Shown here: piece by piece, positions 57,002 through 64,000 of the stretch | Position numbering within the stretch: the stretch's first letter is position 1 | How the letters are laid out: the number at the start of each line of letters is the position of its first letter | Assembly (NCBI RefSeq): GCF_003148905.1 | Contig: NZ_QGHC01000008.1 | Coordinates: forward strand, 1-64,000 | Source: Fulvimonas soli | GTDB taxonomy: Bacteria > Pseudomonadota > Gammaproteobacteria > Xanthomonadales > Rhodanobacteraceae | Length of the DNA stretch: 64,000 nt | Direction of reading: 5' to 3' | The notes under the pieces: generated by a model | Database searches by the model: none | The model's input: only the letters and a program-made list of their open reading frames with translations | Told to the model about the DNA's origin: nothing | Program-made: the position numbers and the translations under genes

Positions 57002-59232
57002 TCGCGCACGCCGCCTGGGCCCATCCGCAGCTCGCCGCGCAGGTGCTGCGCCCGCGCCGCGACGGCCGCGCCGAGGTGACGCTGCGCGTGGCGCCGCTGG
57101 ACGACCCGCGTCGCGTGCTGCGCCTGGAGCAGGCGCTGCACGCGCTGCCCGGCGTGCAGCGGGTGGCGATCGATCGCGCCGCCCGCCGCGTGCGCGTGGT
57201 GTGGGACCCGCGCCGCGCCGCCCTGCCGCAGCTGCTCGCCGCCGCCGCGGGCGCGGCCGGCAGCGCGCAGCCGCTGCACCGCGGCTGCGCCGACGACGCC
57301 CCGCGCGAGGCCGCGCACGACCTGCTCAAGCGCCTGCTGGTGGCCGGCATGTGCGCGATGCAGGTGATGACCTACGCCTTCGTGCTGTACATCGGCGCGG
57401 TGGACTGGGTGGACGTGAGCACGCGCGGGCTGTTCCGCTGGCTGGGCATGCTCACCACGATCCCGGTGGTGTTCTACTCGGCGCGGCCGTTCTTCGCCGG
57501 CGCGCTGCGCGAGCTGCGCGCGCGCCGCCTGGGCATCGACCTGCCGGTGGCGCTGGCGGTGGCGCTGGTGTTCCTGGCCAGCGCGCTGCACACCGTGCAG
57601 GGCCGCGGCGAGATCTACTTCGACTCGGTGGCGATGTTCGTGTTCCTGCTGCTGGCCGCGCGCCACGTGGCGCTGCAGGCGCGCCTGCGCAGCGGCGCGC
57701 TGGGCGAGGCGGCCACCGACGCCGCGCCGCTGCTGGCCGAGCGCCGCGGCGCGGACGGTGCGCTGGAGACGGTACCGGCGCTCGCGCTGCTGCCGGGCGA
57801 CGCGGTGCACGTGGCCGAGGGCGCCACCGTGCCCGCCGACGGCGTGCTGGAGAGCGCGGCCGTGCAGGTGGACGAGGCGCTGCTGTCCGGCGAGTCGCGC
57901 CCGCTGACGCGCCGCCGCGGCGAGCGGCTGGTCGCCGGCAGCGTGCTGCTGTCCGGCCCGGCCGAGCTGCGCGTGGAGCAGGCCGGCCGGGACGGCACCG
58001 CGGCGCGGCTGGGCGCGCTGGCGCAACGCGCGCGCCAGGCGCGGCCGACGCCCACGCCCGCCGAGGGACGCGAGATCGGCCGCTTCGTCGCGCGCGTGCT
58101 GCTGCTGGTCGCGCTCACCGCCGCGGGCTGGCTGCTGGTCGACCCGGCGCGCGCCTTCGAGGCCTCGCTGGCGGTGCTGGTGGTGGCCTGCCCCTGCGCC
58201 TTCGCGCTGACCCGCCCGGCAGTGCAGGCGCGCGCCTTCGGCGCGCTGGCGCAGCGCGGCGTGCTGCTCGCCGACGAGCACGCGCTGGACGCGCTGGCGC
58301 GGGCCGACTACGCCCTGTTCGACAAGACCGGCACGCTCACCGTGCCGCAGCTGCAGGCCACCGGCACGGTCGCGCTGCGCGGCTGCAGCCCGGCGCAGGC
58401 GCTGCGCCTGGCCGGCGCGCTGGCGCAGGAGAGCGCGCACCCGCTGGCACGCGCGCTGGCCGCCGCGGCGGGCCGGCTGGGCTTCGTGCCGCGCGCGACA
58501 GCGGTGCAGGTCGCCGCCGGCGCCGGCATCGCCGGCGAGGTGGAGGGCCGGCCGCTGCGGCTGGGCCAGGCCCGCTTCGCGCTGGCACCCGCCGGGCAGG
58601 CGCCGACGCCGGCGATGGAAGGCGCGCTGGTGCTGGCCGACGCCGAGGGCGCGCTGGCGCTGTTCCGCTTCGAGGAACCGCTGCGCGAGGGCACCGCCGA
58701 GCTGCTGGCGGCCTGGCGCGACGACGGCATCGTGCCGGTGATCGCCAGCGGCGACGATCCGGCCCGCGTCGCCGCGCTGGCGCGCCGCGTGGGCACCGGC
58801 GAATGGCACGCGCGGCAGGCGCCCGCCGACAAGCTGGCGCTGCTGCAGGCGGCGCGCGCCGCCGGCCGCACCACGCTGGCGGTGGGCGACGGCAGCAACG
58901 ACGCGCCGGTGCTGGCCGGCGCCGACGTCGCCGCCGCGCTCGCCTCCGGCACCGACCTGGCGCAGGCGCACGCGGACGTGCTGCTGATGGACGGCCGCCT
59001 GGACGGCCTCGCGCACGCGCGCGCGGTCGCGCGGCAGGCGCGGCGGATCGCCGCGCAGGGGCGGCGCTGGGCGCTGGCCTACAACCTGTGCGCGGTGCCG
59101 TTCGCCGCGTTCGGCCTGGTGCCGCCGTGGCTGGCCGGCATCGGCATGTCGCTGAGCTCGCTGCTGGTGGTGCTCAACGCGCTGCGCGTGGGCCGCGGGC
59201 CGGCCGCGCCGCGGCGGGGGCGACGCGCATGA
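56998..59232 (+). CDS. ccoI: Copper P1B-type ATPase for cbb3 assembly
   Basis: A 744-residue heavy-metal ATPase: metal motif VVACPCAFALTRPA (CPC), phosphorylation DKTGTLT, HP motif QESAHPLAR, GDGSNDAP. It supplies copper to cbb3 oxidase. An HMA-like fold precedes the first helix (VTLRVAPLDDPRRVLRLEQALHALPGV), but the N-terminal Cys-rich CxHC/CxxC sequences normal for CcoI/FixI are missing. ATGA overlap with the preceding gene; overlaps ccoS. Confidence 0.92.
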   Translation: MIAHAAWAHPQLAAQVLRPRRDGRAEVTLRVAPLDDPRRVLRLEQALHALPGVQRVAIDRAARRVRVVWDPRRAALPQLLAAAAGAAGSAQPLHRGCADDAPREAAHDLLKRLLVAGMCAMQVMTYAFVLYIGAVDWVDVSTRGLFRWLGMLTTIPVVFYSARPFFAGALRELRARRLGIDLPVALAVALVFLASALHTVQGRGEIYFDSVAMFVFLLLAARHVALQARLRSGALGEAATDAAPLLAERRGADGALETVPALALLPGDAVHVAEGATVPADGVLESAAVQVDEALLSGESRPLTRRRGERLVAGSVLLSGPAELRVEQAGRDGTAARLGALAQRARQARPTPTPAEGREIGRFVARVLLLVALTAAGWLLVDPARAFEASLAVLVVACPCAFALTRPAVQARAFGALAQRGVLLADEHALDALARADYALFDKTGTLTVPQLQATGTVALRGCSPAQALRLAGALAQESAHPLARALAAAAGRLGFVPRATAVQVAAGAGIAGEVEGRPLRLGQARFALAPAGQAPTPAMEGALVLADAEGALALFRFEEPLREGTAELLAAWRDDGIVPVIASGDDPARVAALARRVGTGEWHARQAPADKLALLQAARAAGRTTLAVGDGSNDAPVLAGADVAAALASGTDLAQAHADVLLMDGRLDGLAHARAVARQARRIAAQGRRWALAYNLCAVPFAAFGLVPPWLAGIGMSLSSLLVVLNALRVGRGPAAPRRGRRA

Positions 59233-59444
59233 ACATCCTGCTGGCGCTGATTCCGGTCACCCTGCTGGTGGTGCTGGTGGCGGTGGCGCTGTTCTTCTGG
59301 GCGGTGAACCACCAGCAGTTCGACGACCTGGACAGCCCGGCCGTGCTGCCGCTGCTGGATGATCCGGATCAAGACCCCGCCGCGCCGGCCGCGGCAGACT
59401 CGGCACCTCCTTCCCCGTCCCCGCCTGGAGTGGATCGACCATGA
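59229..59444 (+). CDS. ccoS: cbb3 oxidase maturation protein CcoS
   Basis: A 71-residue protein with one N-terminal helix and the CcoS signature [21 protein letters not shown] overlaps on both sides couple it to ccoI and to azurin. Confidence 0.92.
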   Translation: MNILLALIPVTLLVVLVAVALFFWAVNHQQFDDLDSPAVLPLLDDPDQDPAAPAAADSAPPSPSPPGVDRP

Positions 59445-59896
59445 AACGCCAATGCTTCGCCCTCGCCCTGCTCGCCCTCGCCGCCGCGCCGGCCTGGGCC
59501 GCCAGCGCCGCCTGCTCCGCCACCGTGGAAGCCAACGACGCGATGCAGTTCAACACCAAGGCCATCGCGGTGCCCAGGACCTGCAAGCAGTTCAGCGTCA
59601 CCCTGAAGCACACCGGCAAGCTGCCGAAGAACGCGATGGGCCACAACTGGGTGCTCACCGCCGCCGCCGACGAGCAGGCGGTGATCGCCGACGGCGCCAA
59701 GGCCGGCCTCGACGCCGACTACCTCAAGCCCGGCGACGCGCGGGTGATCGCGCACACCAGGATCATCGGCGGCGGCGAGAGCGACACCGCCACGGTGCCG
59801 GCGGGCAAGCTCAAGGCCGGCGAGAGCTATGCGTTCTTCTGCTCCTTCCCCGGCCACGCGGCGCTGATGAAGGGCACGCTCACGCTGGGCCAGTGA
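59441..59896 (+). CDS. azu: Azurin
   Basis: A 151-residue periplasmic type 1 copper protein. Signal peptide ends AWA; mature ligands are His in MGHNWVL, Cys and His in FFCSFPGH and Met in HAALMKGTL. The disulfide cysteines [10 protein letters not shown] and RTCKQF are conserved. It overlaps ccoS by four bases, so an electron donor for the oxidase (or for NO reduction) is translated with the oxidase assembly genes. Confidence 0.95.
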   Translation: MKRQCFALALLALAAAPAWAASAACSATVEANDAMQFNTKAIAVPRTCKQFSVTLKHTGKLPKNAMGHNWVLTAAADEQAVIADGAKAGLDADYLKPGDARVIAHTRIIGGGESDTATVPAGKLKAGESYAFFCSFPGHAALMKGTLTLGQ

Positions 59897-59957
59897 GCGC
59901 TCCCGCGCCGGGCGCGCCGCGGCGCGCCCGGTCCGCCGCCGCCCCTTGCGATCCCCC

Positions 59958-60362
59958 ATGCGCATTCCCTCGCTCGACGAATCCGCCATCGCCCGCCTGG
60001 TCGACCGCTTCTACGACCAGGTGCAGGCCGATCCCGTGCTCGGCCCGGTGTTCGACCCGGTGGTGCACGACTGGCCCGCGCACAAGCGCCTGCTCGTCTC
60101 GTTCTGGTGCTCGGTGGCGCTGCGCGCCAACAGCTACCGCGGCAACCCGATGGCCGCGCACCGCTCGCTGCCGATCGACGCCGGCCACTTCGAGCACTGG
60201 CTGGGGCTGTGGCGCGCGACCTGCCGCGAGCTGCTGGACGAGGCGCCGGCGGCGCAGATGATCGAGTACGCCGAGCGCATCGGCCGCAGCCTGCGCATGG
60301 GGCTGGGGCTGTCGGAGCGGTCCGGGATGCCCGTGCCCGGGGCGATACGCACCGGGTTCTGA
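59958..60362 (+). CDS. Group III truncated haemoglobin
   Basis: A 134-residue globin: RFYDQVQADPVLGPVFDPVVHDWPAHKRLLVSFW, SYRGNPMAAHRSLP, and HFEHWLGLWRATC with the proximal His. This pattern is that of TrHb3 (Ctb/Cgb-associated). Likely binds O2 or NO; beside cbb3 and NO reductase it may detoxify NO. ATG 59958 chosen; a slightly longer frame lacks homology. Confidence 0.88.
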   Translation: MRIPSLDESAIARLVDRFYDQVQADPVLGPVFDPVVHDWPAHKRLLVSFWCSVALRANSYRGNPMAAHRSLPIDAGHFEHWLGLWRATCRELLDEAPAAQMIEYAERIGRSLRMGLGLSERSGMPVPGAIRTGF

Positions 60363-60410
60363 AGCATCCGGTACGCCTCGGGGCTGGCCATGAGGTCCGG
60401 CCGTGCGCCT

Positions 60411-60536
60411 CCTCTCCCCTCCGGGGAGAGGAATGAGGTGAGGGGGCAAGGCTTGCGGTGACGCTCATCGATGGCGGCAGCGGGTCGTGCCGCAAGGGTG
60501 GCCCCTCACCCCGGCCCTCTCCCCGGAGGGGAGCGG
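60411..60536. repeat. Inverted CTCTCCCC...GGGGAGAG repeats between convergent genes
   Basis: A palindrome at 60412-60430 and a second at about 60517-60533, with outer GTGAGGGG/CCCCTCAC arms. It resembles the intergenic element CCCTCACC-CCGGCCCTCTCCCC common in high-GC proteobacteria. It may end transcripts of the globin and tpx genes. Confidence 0.6.
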
Positions 60537-60582
60537 GAGCGGGAGCGAAGTTCCTCCGGCGGGTGAGGAAAAAGGGCGGCGC

Positions 60583-61083
60583 TCAGCCCAGCGCCTTCAG
60601 CGCCGCGTCGTAGTCCGGCTCGTGCGCGATCTCGCCCACCAGCTCGGCGTGCAGCACCTTGTCGTGGCCGTCCAGCACCACCACCGCGCGCGCGGCCAGG
60701 CCGGCCAGCGGGCCGCTGGCGATCGCCACGCCGTAGTCGCGCAGGAAGTGCGCGCCGCGCATGGTCGACAGCGTGACCACGCGGTCCAGCCCCTCGGCGC
60801 CGCAGAAGCGCGCCTGCGCGAACGGCAGGTCGGCCGAGATGCACAGCACCACGGCGTCCTCCAGCTTCGCCGCCAGCTCGTTGAAGCGGCGCACCGAGGC
60901 GGCGCACACGCCGGTGTCGATGCTGGGGAAGATGTTGAGCACCTTGCGCTTGCCCGCGAAGGCGGACAGCGGCACGTCGGCCAGGTCCCTGCCGACCAGG
61001 GTGAACGCGGGCGCCTGCTCGCCGGCGGCCGGGAAGCGGCCGTCGACCTGCACCGGCTGGCCCTTGAAAGTGATCTGCGACAT
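60583..61083 (-). CDS. tpx: Thiol peroxidase (atypical 2-Cys peroxiredoxin)
   Basis: A 166-residue peroxiredoxin. Peroxidatic Cys in [20 protein letters not shown] and resolving Cys in [12 protein letters not shown] identify Tpx. It follows the CopD-like gene by 27 bases and is probably co-transcribed with it. Confidence 0.95.
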   Translation of the reverse strand: MSQITFKGQPVQVDGRFPAAGEQAPAFTLVGRDLADVPLSAFAGKRKVLNIFPSIDTGVCAASVRRFNELAAKLEDAVVLCISADLPFAQARFCGAEGLDRVVTLSTMRGAHFLRDYGVAIASGPLAGLAARAVVVLDGHDKVLHAELVGEIAHEPDYDAALKALG

Positions 61084-61110
61084 GGGAAATACCTCTGCGG
61101 GTGGAAAGAC

Positions 61111-61548
61111 CTACAAGTAGAACATGGTCTTGGCCAGGAACACGATGCCCGCCATCAGCGCCAGCACCACGCGGTGGGTGTGGCGGAAGCGGCACAGGTT
61201 CATGCGCCCGCGGCGCATCGCCCGCATCGCACTGAGGAACACCCCCAGCACGCCGAAGGCCAGCAGCACCTTGAGCAGCAGCAGCTGGCCGAAGCGCGTG
61301 CCCAGGCAGGCCAGGCCGCCGCAGCGCAGGCGGAACAGCAGCCCGCCGCTGAGGAACAGCAGCAGCACCACCGCCGGCATGAAGCGGCGCACCCGCGCCA
61401 TCACCGCGTCCTCGATGCGCCGCATCGCGGCGGCGTCGAAGTGGCGGTGCAGCGATTCCAGCACCAGCACCTCGAACGCCGCCGCGCCGACGAACACGAT
61501 GGCGCAGGACAGGTGCAGCAGCACGATCCACGGATACCAGGCCGACAT
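61111..61548 (-). CDS. CopD-like four-helix membrane protein
   Basis: A 145-residue integral membrane protein with four helices. Conserved histidines in LLHLSCAIVFVG, ESLHRHFD and RFRHTHRVVLALMAGIVFLAKTMFYL recall CopD/DUF-type haem- or copper-linked membrane proteins. GAGG precedes the ATG. A mirrored Anr/Dnr-like box lies 41 bases before the expected start, facing the norB box. Function unknown. Confidence 0.75.
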   Translation of the reverse strand: MSAWYPWIVLLHLSCAIVFVGAAAFEVLVLESLHRHFDAAAMRRIEDAVMARVRRFMPAVVLLLFLSGGLLFRLRCGGLACLGTRFGQLLLLKVLLAFGVLGVFLSAMRAMRRGRMNLCRFRHTHRVVLALMAGIVFLAKTMFYL

Positions 61549-61605
61549 GGGCGAAGCCTCGTCACACGACGCCGCGCAGCTTCCCGCCGCGGCCCCGCGC
61601 GGGCC

Positions 61606-61619
61606 ATGACCTGCATCAA
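61606..61619 (-). promoter_or_regulatory. Anr/Dnr-like box facing the CopD-like/tpx pair
   Basis: On the minus strand TTGAT-GCAG-GTCAT. Centre 61612.5; the class II start would be near 61571, 23 bases before the ATG at 61548. The -10 is weak. Confidence 0.5.
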
Positions 61620-61665
61620 TGCGCCCTCCGCCGCCGCGACCCGCGCCGCGCGCCCGCGTTCCCGC

Positions 61666-61679
61666 CTGACCTGCATCAA
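61666..61679 (+). promoter_or_regulatory. Anr/Dnr-like box before norB
   Basis: CTGAC-CTGC-ATCAA, reverse complement TTGAT-GCAG-GTCAG. Centre 61672.5; class II start near 61714, with GAACAT at 61702-61707 as possible -10 and a 22-base leader to the ATG. Confidence 0.55.
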
Positions 61680-61735
61680 GGCCGCGCCGCCGGACGGCCC
61701 CGAACATGCGCGCATTCCCCAGGGAGACGCGCACC

Positions 61736-64000
61736 ATGAGCACCACCCGAAAACTCTGGCTGGGACTGGCGGCGCTGCTGCTGGCCTCCTTCGCCGCCCT
61801 GCTGTGGGTCGGCGAGAAGGTGCACCAGCAGGCGCCGCCGCTGCCGGCCGCGGTCGTCACCACCGACGGCCGCACGCTGTACACCCGCGCCGACATGGAG
61901 CTGGGCCGCGAGGTCTGGCAGAGCATCGGCGGCCAGCAGCTCGGCTCGATCTGGGGCCACGGCGCGCTGGTGGCGCCGGACTGGAGCGCCGACTGGCTGC
62001 ACCGCGAGGCCGGCGCGATGCTGGAGCTGCTGGCGCGCGACGACGGCGCGGCCTCCTTCGACGCGCTGGACGCCGAGCACCAGGCCGCGCTGAAGGCGCG
62101 CATCCTGCCGGAGCTGCGCACCAACACCTACGACCCGGCCAGCGACACCATCGCCGTGTCGCCGCTGCGCGCGCAGGCGATGGCGGCGGTGGCGGCGCAC
62201 TACGAGAGCCTGTTCTCCAGCGACCCGGCCACCGCGAAGCTGCGCAAGGCCTACGCGATGCGCGACGACACCGTGGGCGAGACGGAGCACCGCCGCGCGG
62301 TGACCGCCTTCTTCTGGTGGACCGCCTGGGCCGCCGCCGCGCAGCGCCCCGGCGAGAGCATGAGCTACACGCAGAACTGGCCCTACGACCCGCTGGTCGG
62401 CAACACGCCCACCGCCACCAGCTTCATGTGGTCGGTGTTCAGCGTGCTGTTCCTGATCTGCGGCATCGGCCTGCTCGCCTGGCACCACGCCGTGCAGAGC
62501 CACAGGGAAGGCCCGGCCGCGCCGCCCGCGCGCGACCCGCTGGCGGACCTCAGGCCCACGCCGTCGATGAAGGCCACCGCCAAGTACTTCTGGACGGTGC
62601 TGGCGCTGTTCCTCGCGCAGATCCTGCTCGGCGCCACCACTGCGCACTACCAGGTGGAGGGCCAGCAGGCCTACGGCTTCGCGCTGGCCAACTACCTGCC
62701 CTACAGCCTCACCCGCACCTGGCACACCGAGCTGGCGGTGCTGTGGATCGCCACCGCGTGGCTGGCCACCGGCCTGTACATGGCGCCGGCGATCGGCGGC
62801 GCGGAGCCGAGGTTCCAGCGGCTGGGCGTGAACTTCCTGTGGGCGTGCCTGCTGGTGATCGTGGTCGGCGCGTTCGCCGGCCAGTGGCTGGCGGTGATGG
62901 ACAAGCTGGGCCTGTCGCGCAACTTCTGGTTCGGCCACCAGGGCTGGGAATACGTGGACCTGGGCCGCTTCTGGCAGCTGTTCCTGTTCGTCGGGCTGAT
63001 GCTGTGGCTGTTCCTGGTCGGCCGCGCGCTGTGGCCGGCGATCCGCCGCCGCGACGAGACCTCCTCGATCGTGGGCCTGCTGTTCCTCTCCACCGTGGCG
63101 ATCGGCCTGCTGTACGGCGCCGGCCTGATGTGGGGCGAGCACACCCACATCGCCATGGTCGAGTACTGGCGCTGGTGGGTGGTGCACCTGTGGGTGGAGG
63201 GCTTCTTCGAGGTGTTCGCCACCGCGGTGATCAGCTACCTGTTCGTGCGCCTGGGCCTGCTGCGCGCGCGCAGCGCCACCGCCAGCGTGCTGTTCGCCAC
63301 CATCGTGTTCATGGCCGGCGGCGTGCTGGGCACGCTGCACCACCTGTATTTCACCGGCACCACCACCGCGGTGATCGCGCTGGGGGCCAGCTTCTCGGCG
63401 CTGGAGGTGGTGCCGCTGGCGCTGATCGGCCTGGAGGCCTGCGAGACCTGGCGCAGCCGGCGCGCCGCGCCGTGGATGGCGCGCTACCGCTGGCCGATCG
63501 TGTTCTTCGTGGCGGTGAGCTTCTGGAACCTGGTGGGCGCCGGCCTGTTCGGCTTCCTGGTCAACACGCCGATCGCGCTGTACTACATGCAGGGCCTCAA
63601 CCTCACCCCGCTGCACGGGCACACCGCGCTGTTCGGCGTGTACGGCATGCTGGGCCTGGGCCTGATGCTGTTCTGCCTGCGCGGGATCAGGCCGCAGGCC
63701 GAGTGGCGCGAGGGCTGGCTGCGCGGCGCGTTCTGGTGCCTCAACATCGGCCTGTCGATGATGGCGCTGTGCACCCTGCTGCCGCTGGGCCTGCTGCAGC
63801 TGCATGCGGCGCTGACCCACGGCTACTGGTACGCCCGCTCCGCCGAGGTGATGGACACGCCGCTGGTGCACCTCTTGGTGTGGCTGCGCGTGCCGGGCGA
63901 CAGCCTGTTCGCGGCGGGCGCGCTGCTGGTCTCGGCCTTCGTCGCCTCGCTGTGGCTGGCGCGGCGGCCGGCGGCGCTGCCGCAGGCGGCGCGCGACAGC
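61736..64000 (+). CDS. norB: Quinol-dependent nitric oxide reductase (truncated by window end)
   Basis: 755 codons are open to the edge without a stop; the family is about 750-790 residues, so only the tail is missing. The N-terminal fused NorC-like periplasmic domain lacks a haem c motif (DMELGREVWQSIGGQQLGSIWGHGALVAPDWSADWLHRE), which is the qNor type. About twelve helices follow with the histidines of haem b/b3 and FeB (HTELAVLWIATAWL, WWVVHLWVEGFFEVFAT, GTLHHLYFTG, HGHTALFGVYGMLGLG). It reduces NO to N2O using quinol. AGGGAGA precedes the ATG. Confidence 0.95.
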   Translation, partial: MSTTRKLWLGLAALLLASFAALLWVGEKVHQQAPPLPAAVVTTDGRTLYTRADMELGREVWQSIGGQQLGSIWGHGALVAPDWSADWLHREAGAMLELLARDDGAASFDALDAEHQAALKARILPELRTNTYDPASDTIAVSPLRAQAMAAVAAHYESLFSSDPATAKLRKAYAMRDDTVGETEHRRAVTAFFWWTAWAAAAQRPGESMSYTQNWPYDPLVGNTPTATSFMWSVFSVLFLICGIGLLAWHHAVQSHREGPAAPPARDPLADLRPTPSMKATAKYFWTVLALFLAQILLGATTAHYQVEGQQAYGFALANYLPYSLTRTWHTELAVLWIATAWLATGLYMAPAIGGAEPRFQRLGVNFLWACLLVIVVGAFAGQWLAVMDKLGLSRNFWFGHQGWEYVDLGRFWQLFLFVGLMLWLFLVGRALWPAIRRRDETSSIVGLLFLSTVAIGLLYGAGLMWGEHTHIAMVEYWRWWVVHLWVEGFFEVFATAVISYLFVRLGLLRARSATASVLFATIVFMAGGVLGTLHHLYFTGTTTAVIALGASFSALEVVPLALIGLEACETWRSRRAAPWMARYRWPIVFFVAVSFWNLVGAGLFGFLVNTPIALYYMQGLNLTPLHGHTALFGVYGMLGLGLMLFCLRGIRPQAEWREGWLRGAFWCLNIGLSMMALCTLLPLGLLQLHAALTHGYWYARSAEVMDTPLVHLLVWLRVPGDSLFAAGALLVSAFVASLWLARRPAALPQAARDS

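Noticed and set aside
55129-59016. Nearly 1300-codon open frame opposite ccoO-ccoI
   Set aside because: Low-complexity His/Arg/Gln/Gly-rich translation crossing several certain genes; shadow only.
61676-63871. Long minus-strand frame opposite norB
   Set aside because: Gln/His/Val/Arg-rich shadow; the plus strand encodes full qNor motifs and is open to the window end.

Overview
The window looks like chromosome of a high-GC gammaproteobacterium of the Xanthomonadales (Xanthomonadaceae/Rhodanobacteraceae type). The reasons are the gene order (an etf - O-antigen island - metB - rmlBACD - manC/xanB arrangement that matches the classical xanthomonad LPS locus), a long TonB-dependent receptor of the xanthomonad/caulobacter type, a class I aldolase glycolysis block, and the repeat families between genes. 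No species is claimed.

Layout. 1-1019: an AT-richer edge with one small secreted protein gene and a short second reading frame. 1020-8207: an amidase, then the electron-transfer flavoprotein system (ETF-ubiquinone oxidoreductase, etfB, etfA), interrupted by a double-domain glycosyltransferase. 8208-22321: a surface-polysaccharide island containing a phosphoglycerol-transferase/sulfatase with a coupled lipoprotein, an IS66 remnant, and then a tightly overlapping minus-strand operon. In transcription order that operon runs metB, wzm, wzt, a 1436-residue fused methyltransferase-kinase-coiled-coil-glycosyltransferase, hddA, gmhA, hddC, gmhB, a lipoprotein and an acyltransferase. 23637-28476: rfbBACD and manC. 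28722-38979: a TonB-dependent receptor, glmS, a cystathionine beta-synthase-like enzyme, small and coiled-coil envelope proteins, pilU and maiA. 39120-52905: central carbon metabolism (pgk, tkt, fba, pyk, gap) with two twin outer-membrane proteins, and a sulfide-response cassette (bigR, blh-like hydrolase, two YeeE-type membrane proteins) plus an S1/P1 nuclease lodged before gap. 52981-64000: a low-oxygen/nitric-oxide block with ferredoxin, cbb3 oxidase (ccoNOQP, ccoI, ccoS), azurin, truncated haemoglobin, peroxiredoxin, a CopD-like membrane protein and a quinol-type nitric oxide reductase cut by the window edge.

How the parts work together. GmhA, HddA, GmhB and HddC form a complete route from sedoheptulose 7-phosphate to GDP-D-glycero-D-manno-heptose. 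RfbBACD make dTDP-L-rhamnose and ManC makes GDP-mannose. Wzm/Wzt, with a carbohydrate-binding C-terminal extension on Wzt, would export a polymer whose end is capped by the fused methyltransferase-kinase. This is the logic of the E. coli O9a WbdD system, but here the cap enzyme, the coiled-coil spacer and two glycosyltransferase domains are on one chain. That is the most interesting object in the window. In the right-hand block, Anr/Fnr/Dnr-like boxes sit at class II spacing before ccoN and before norB, with a mirror-image box before the CopD-like/tpx pair, suggesting one oxygen/NO-responsive regulon.
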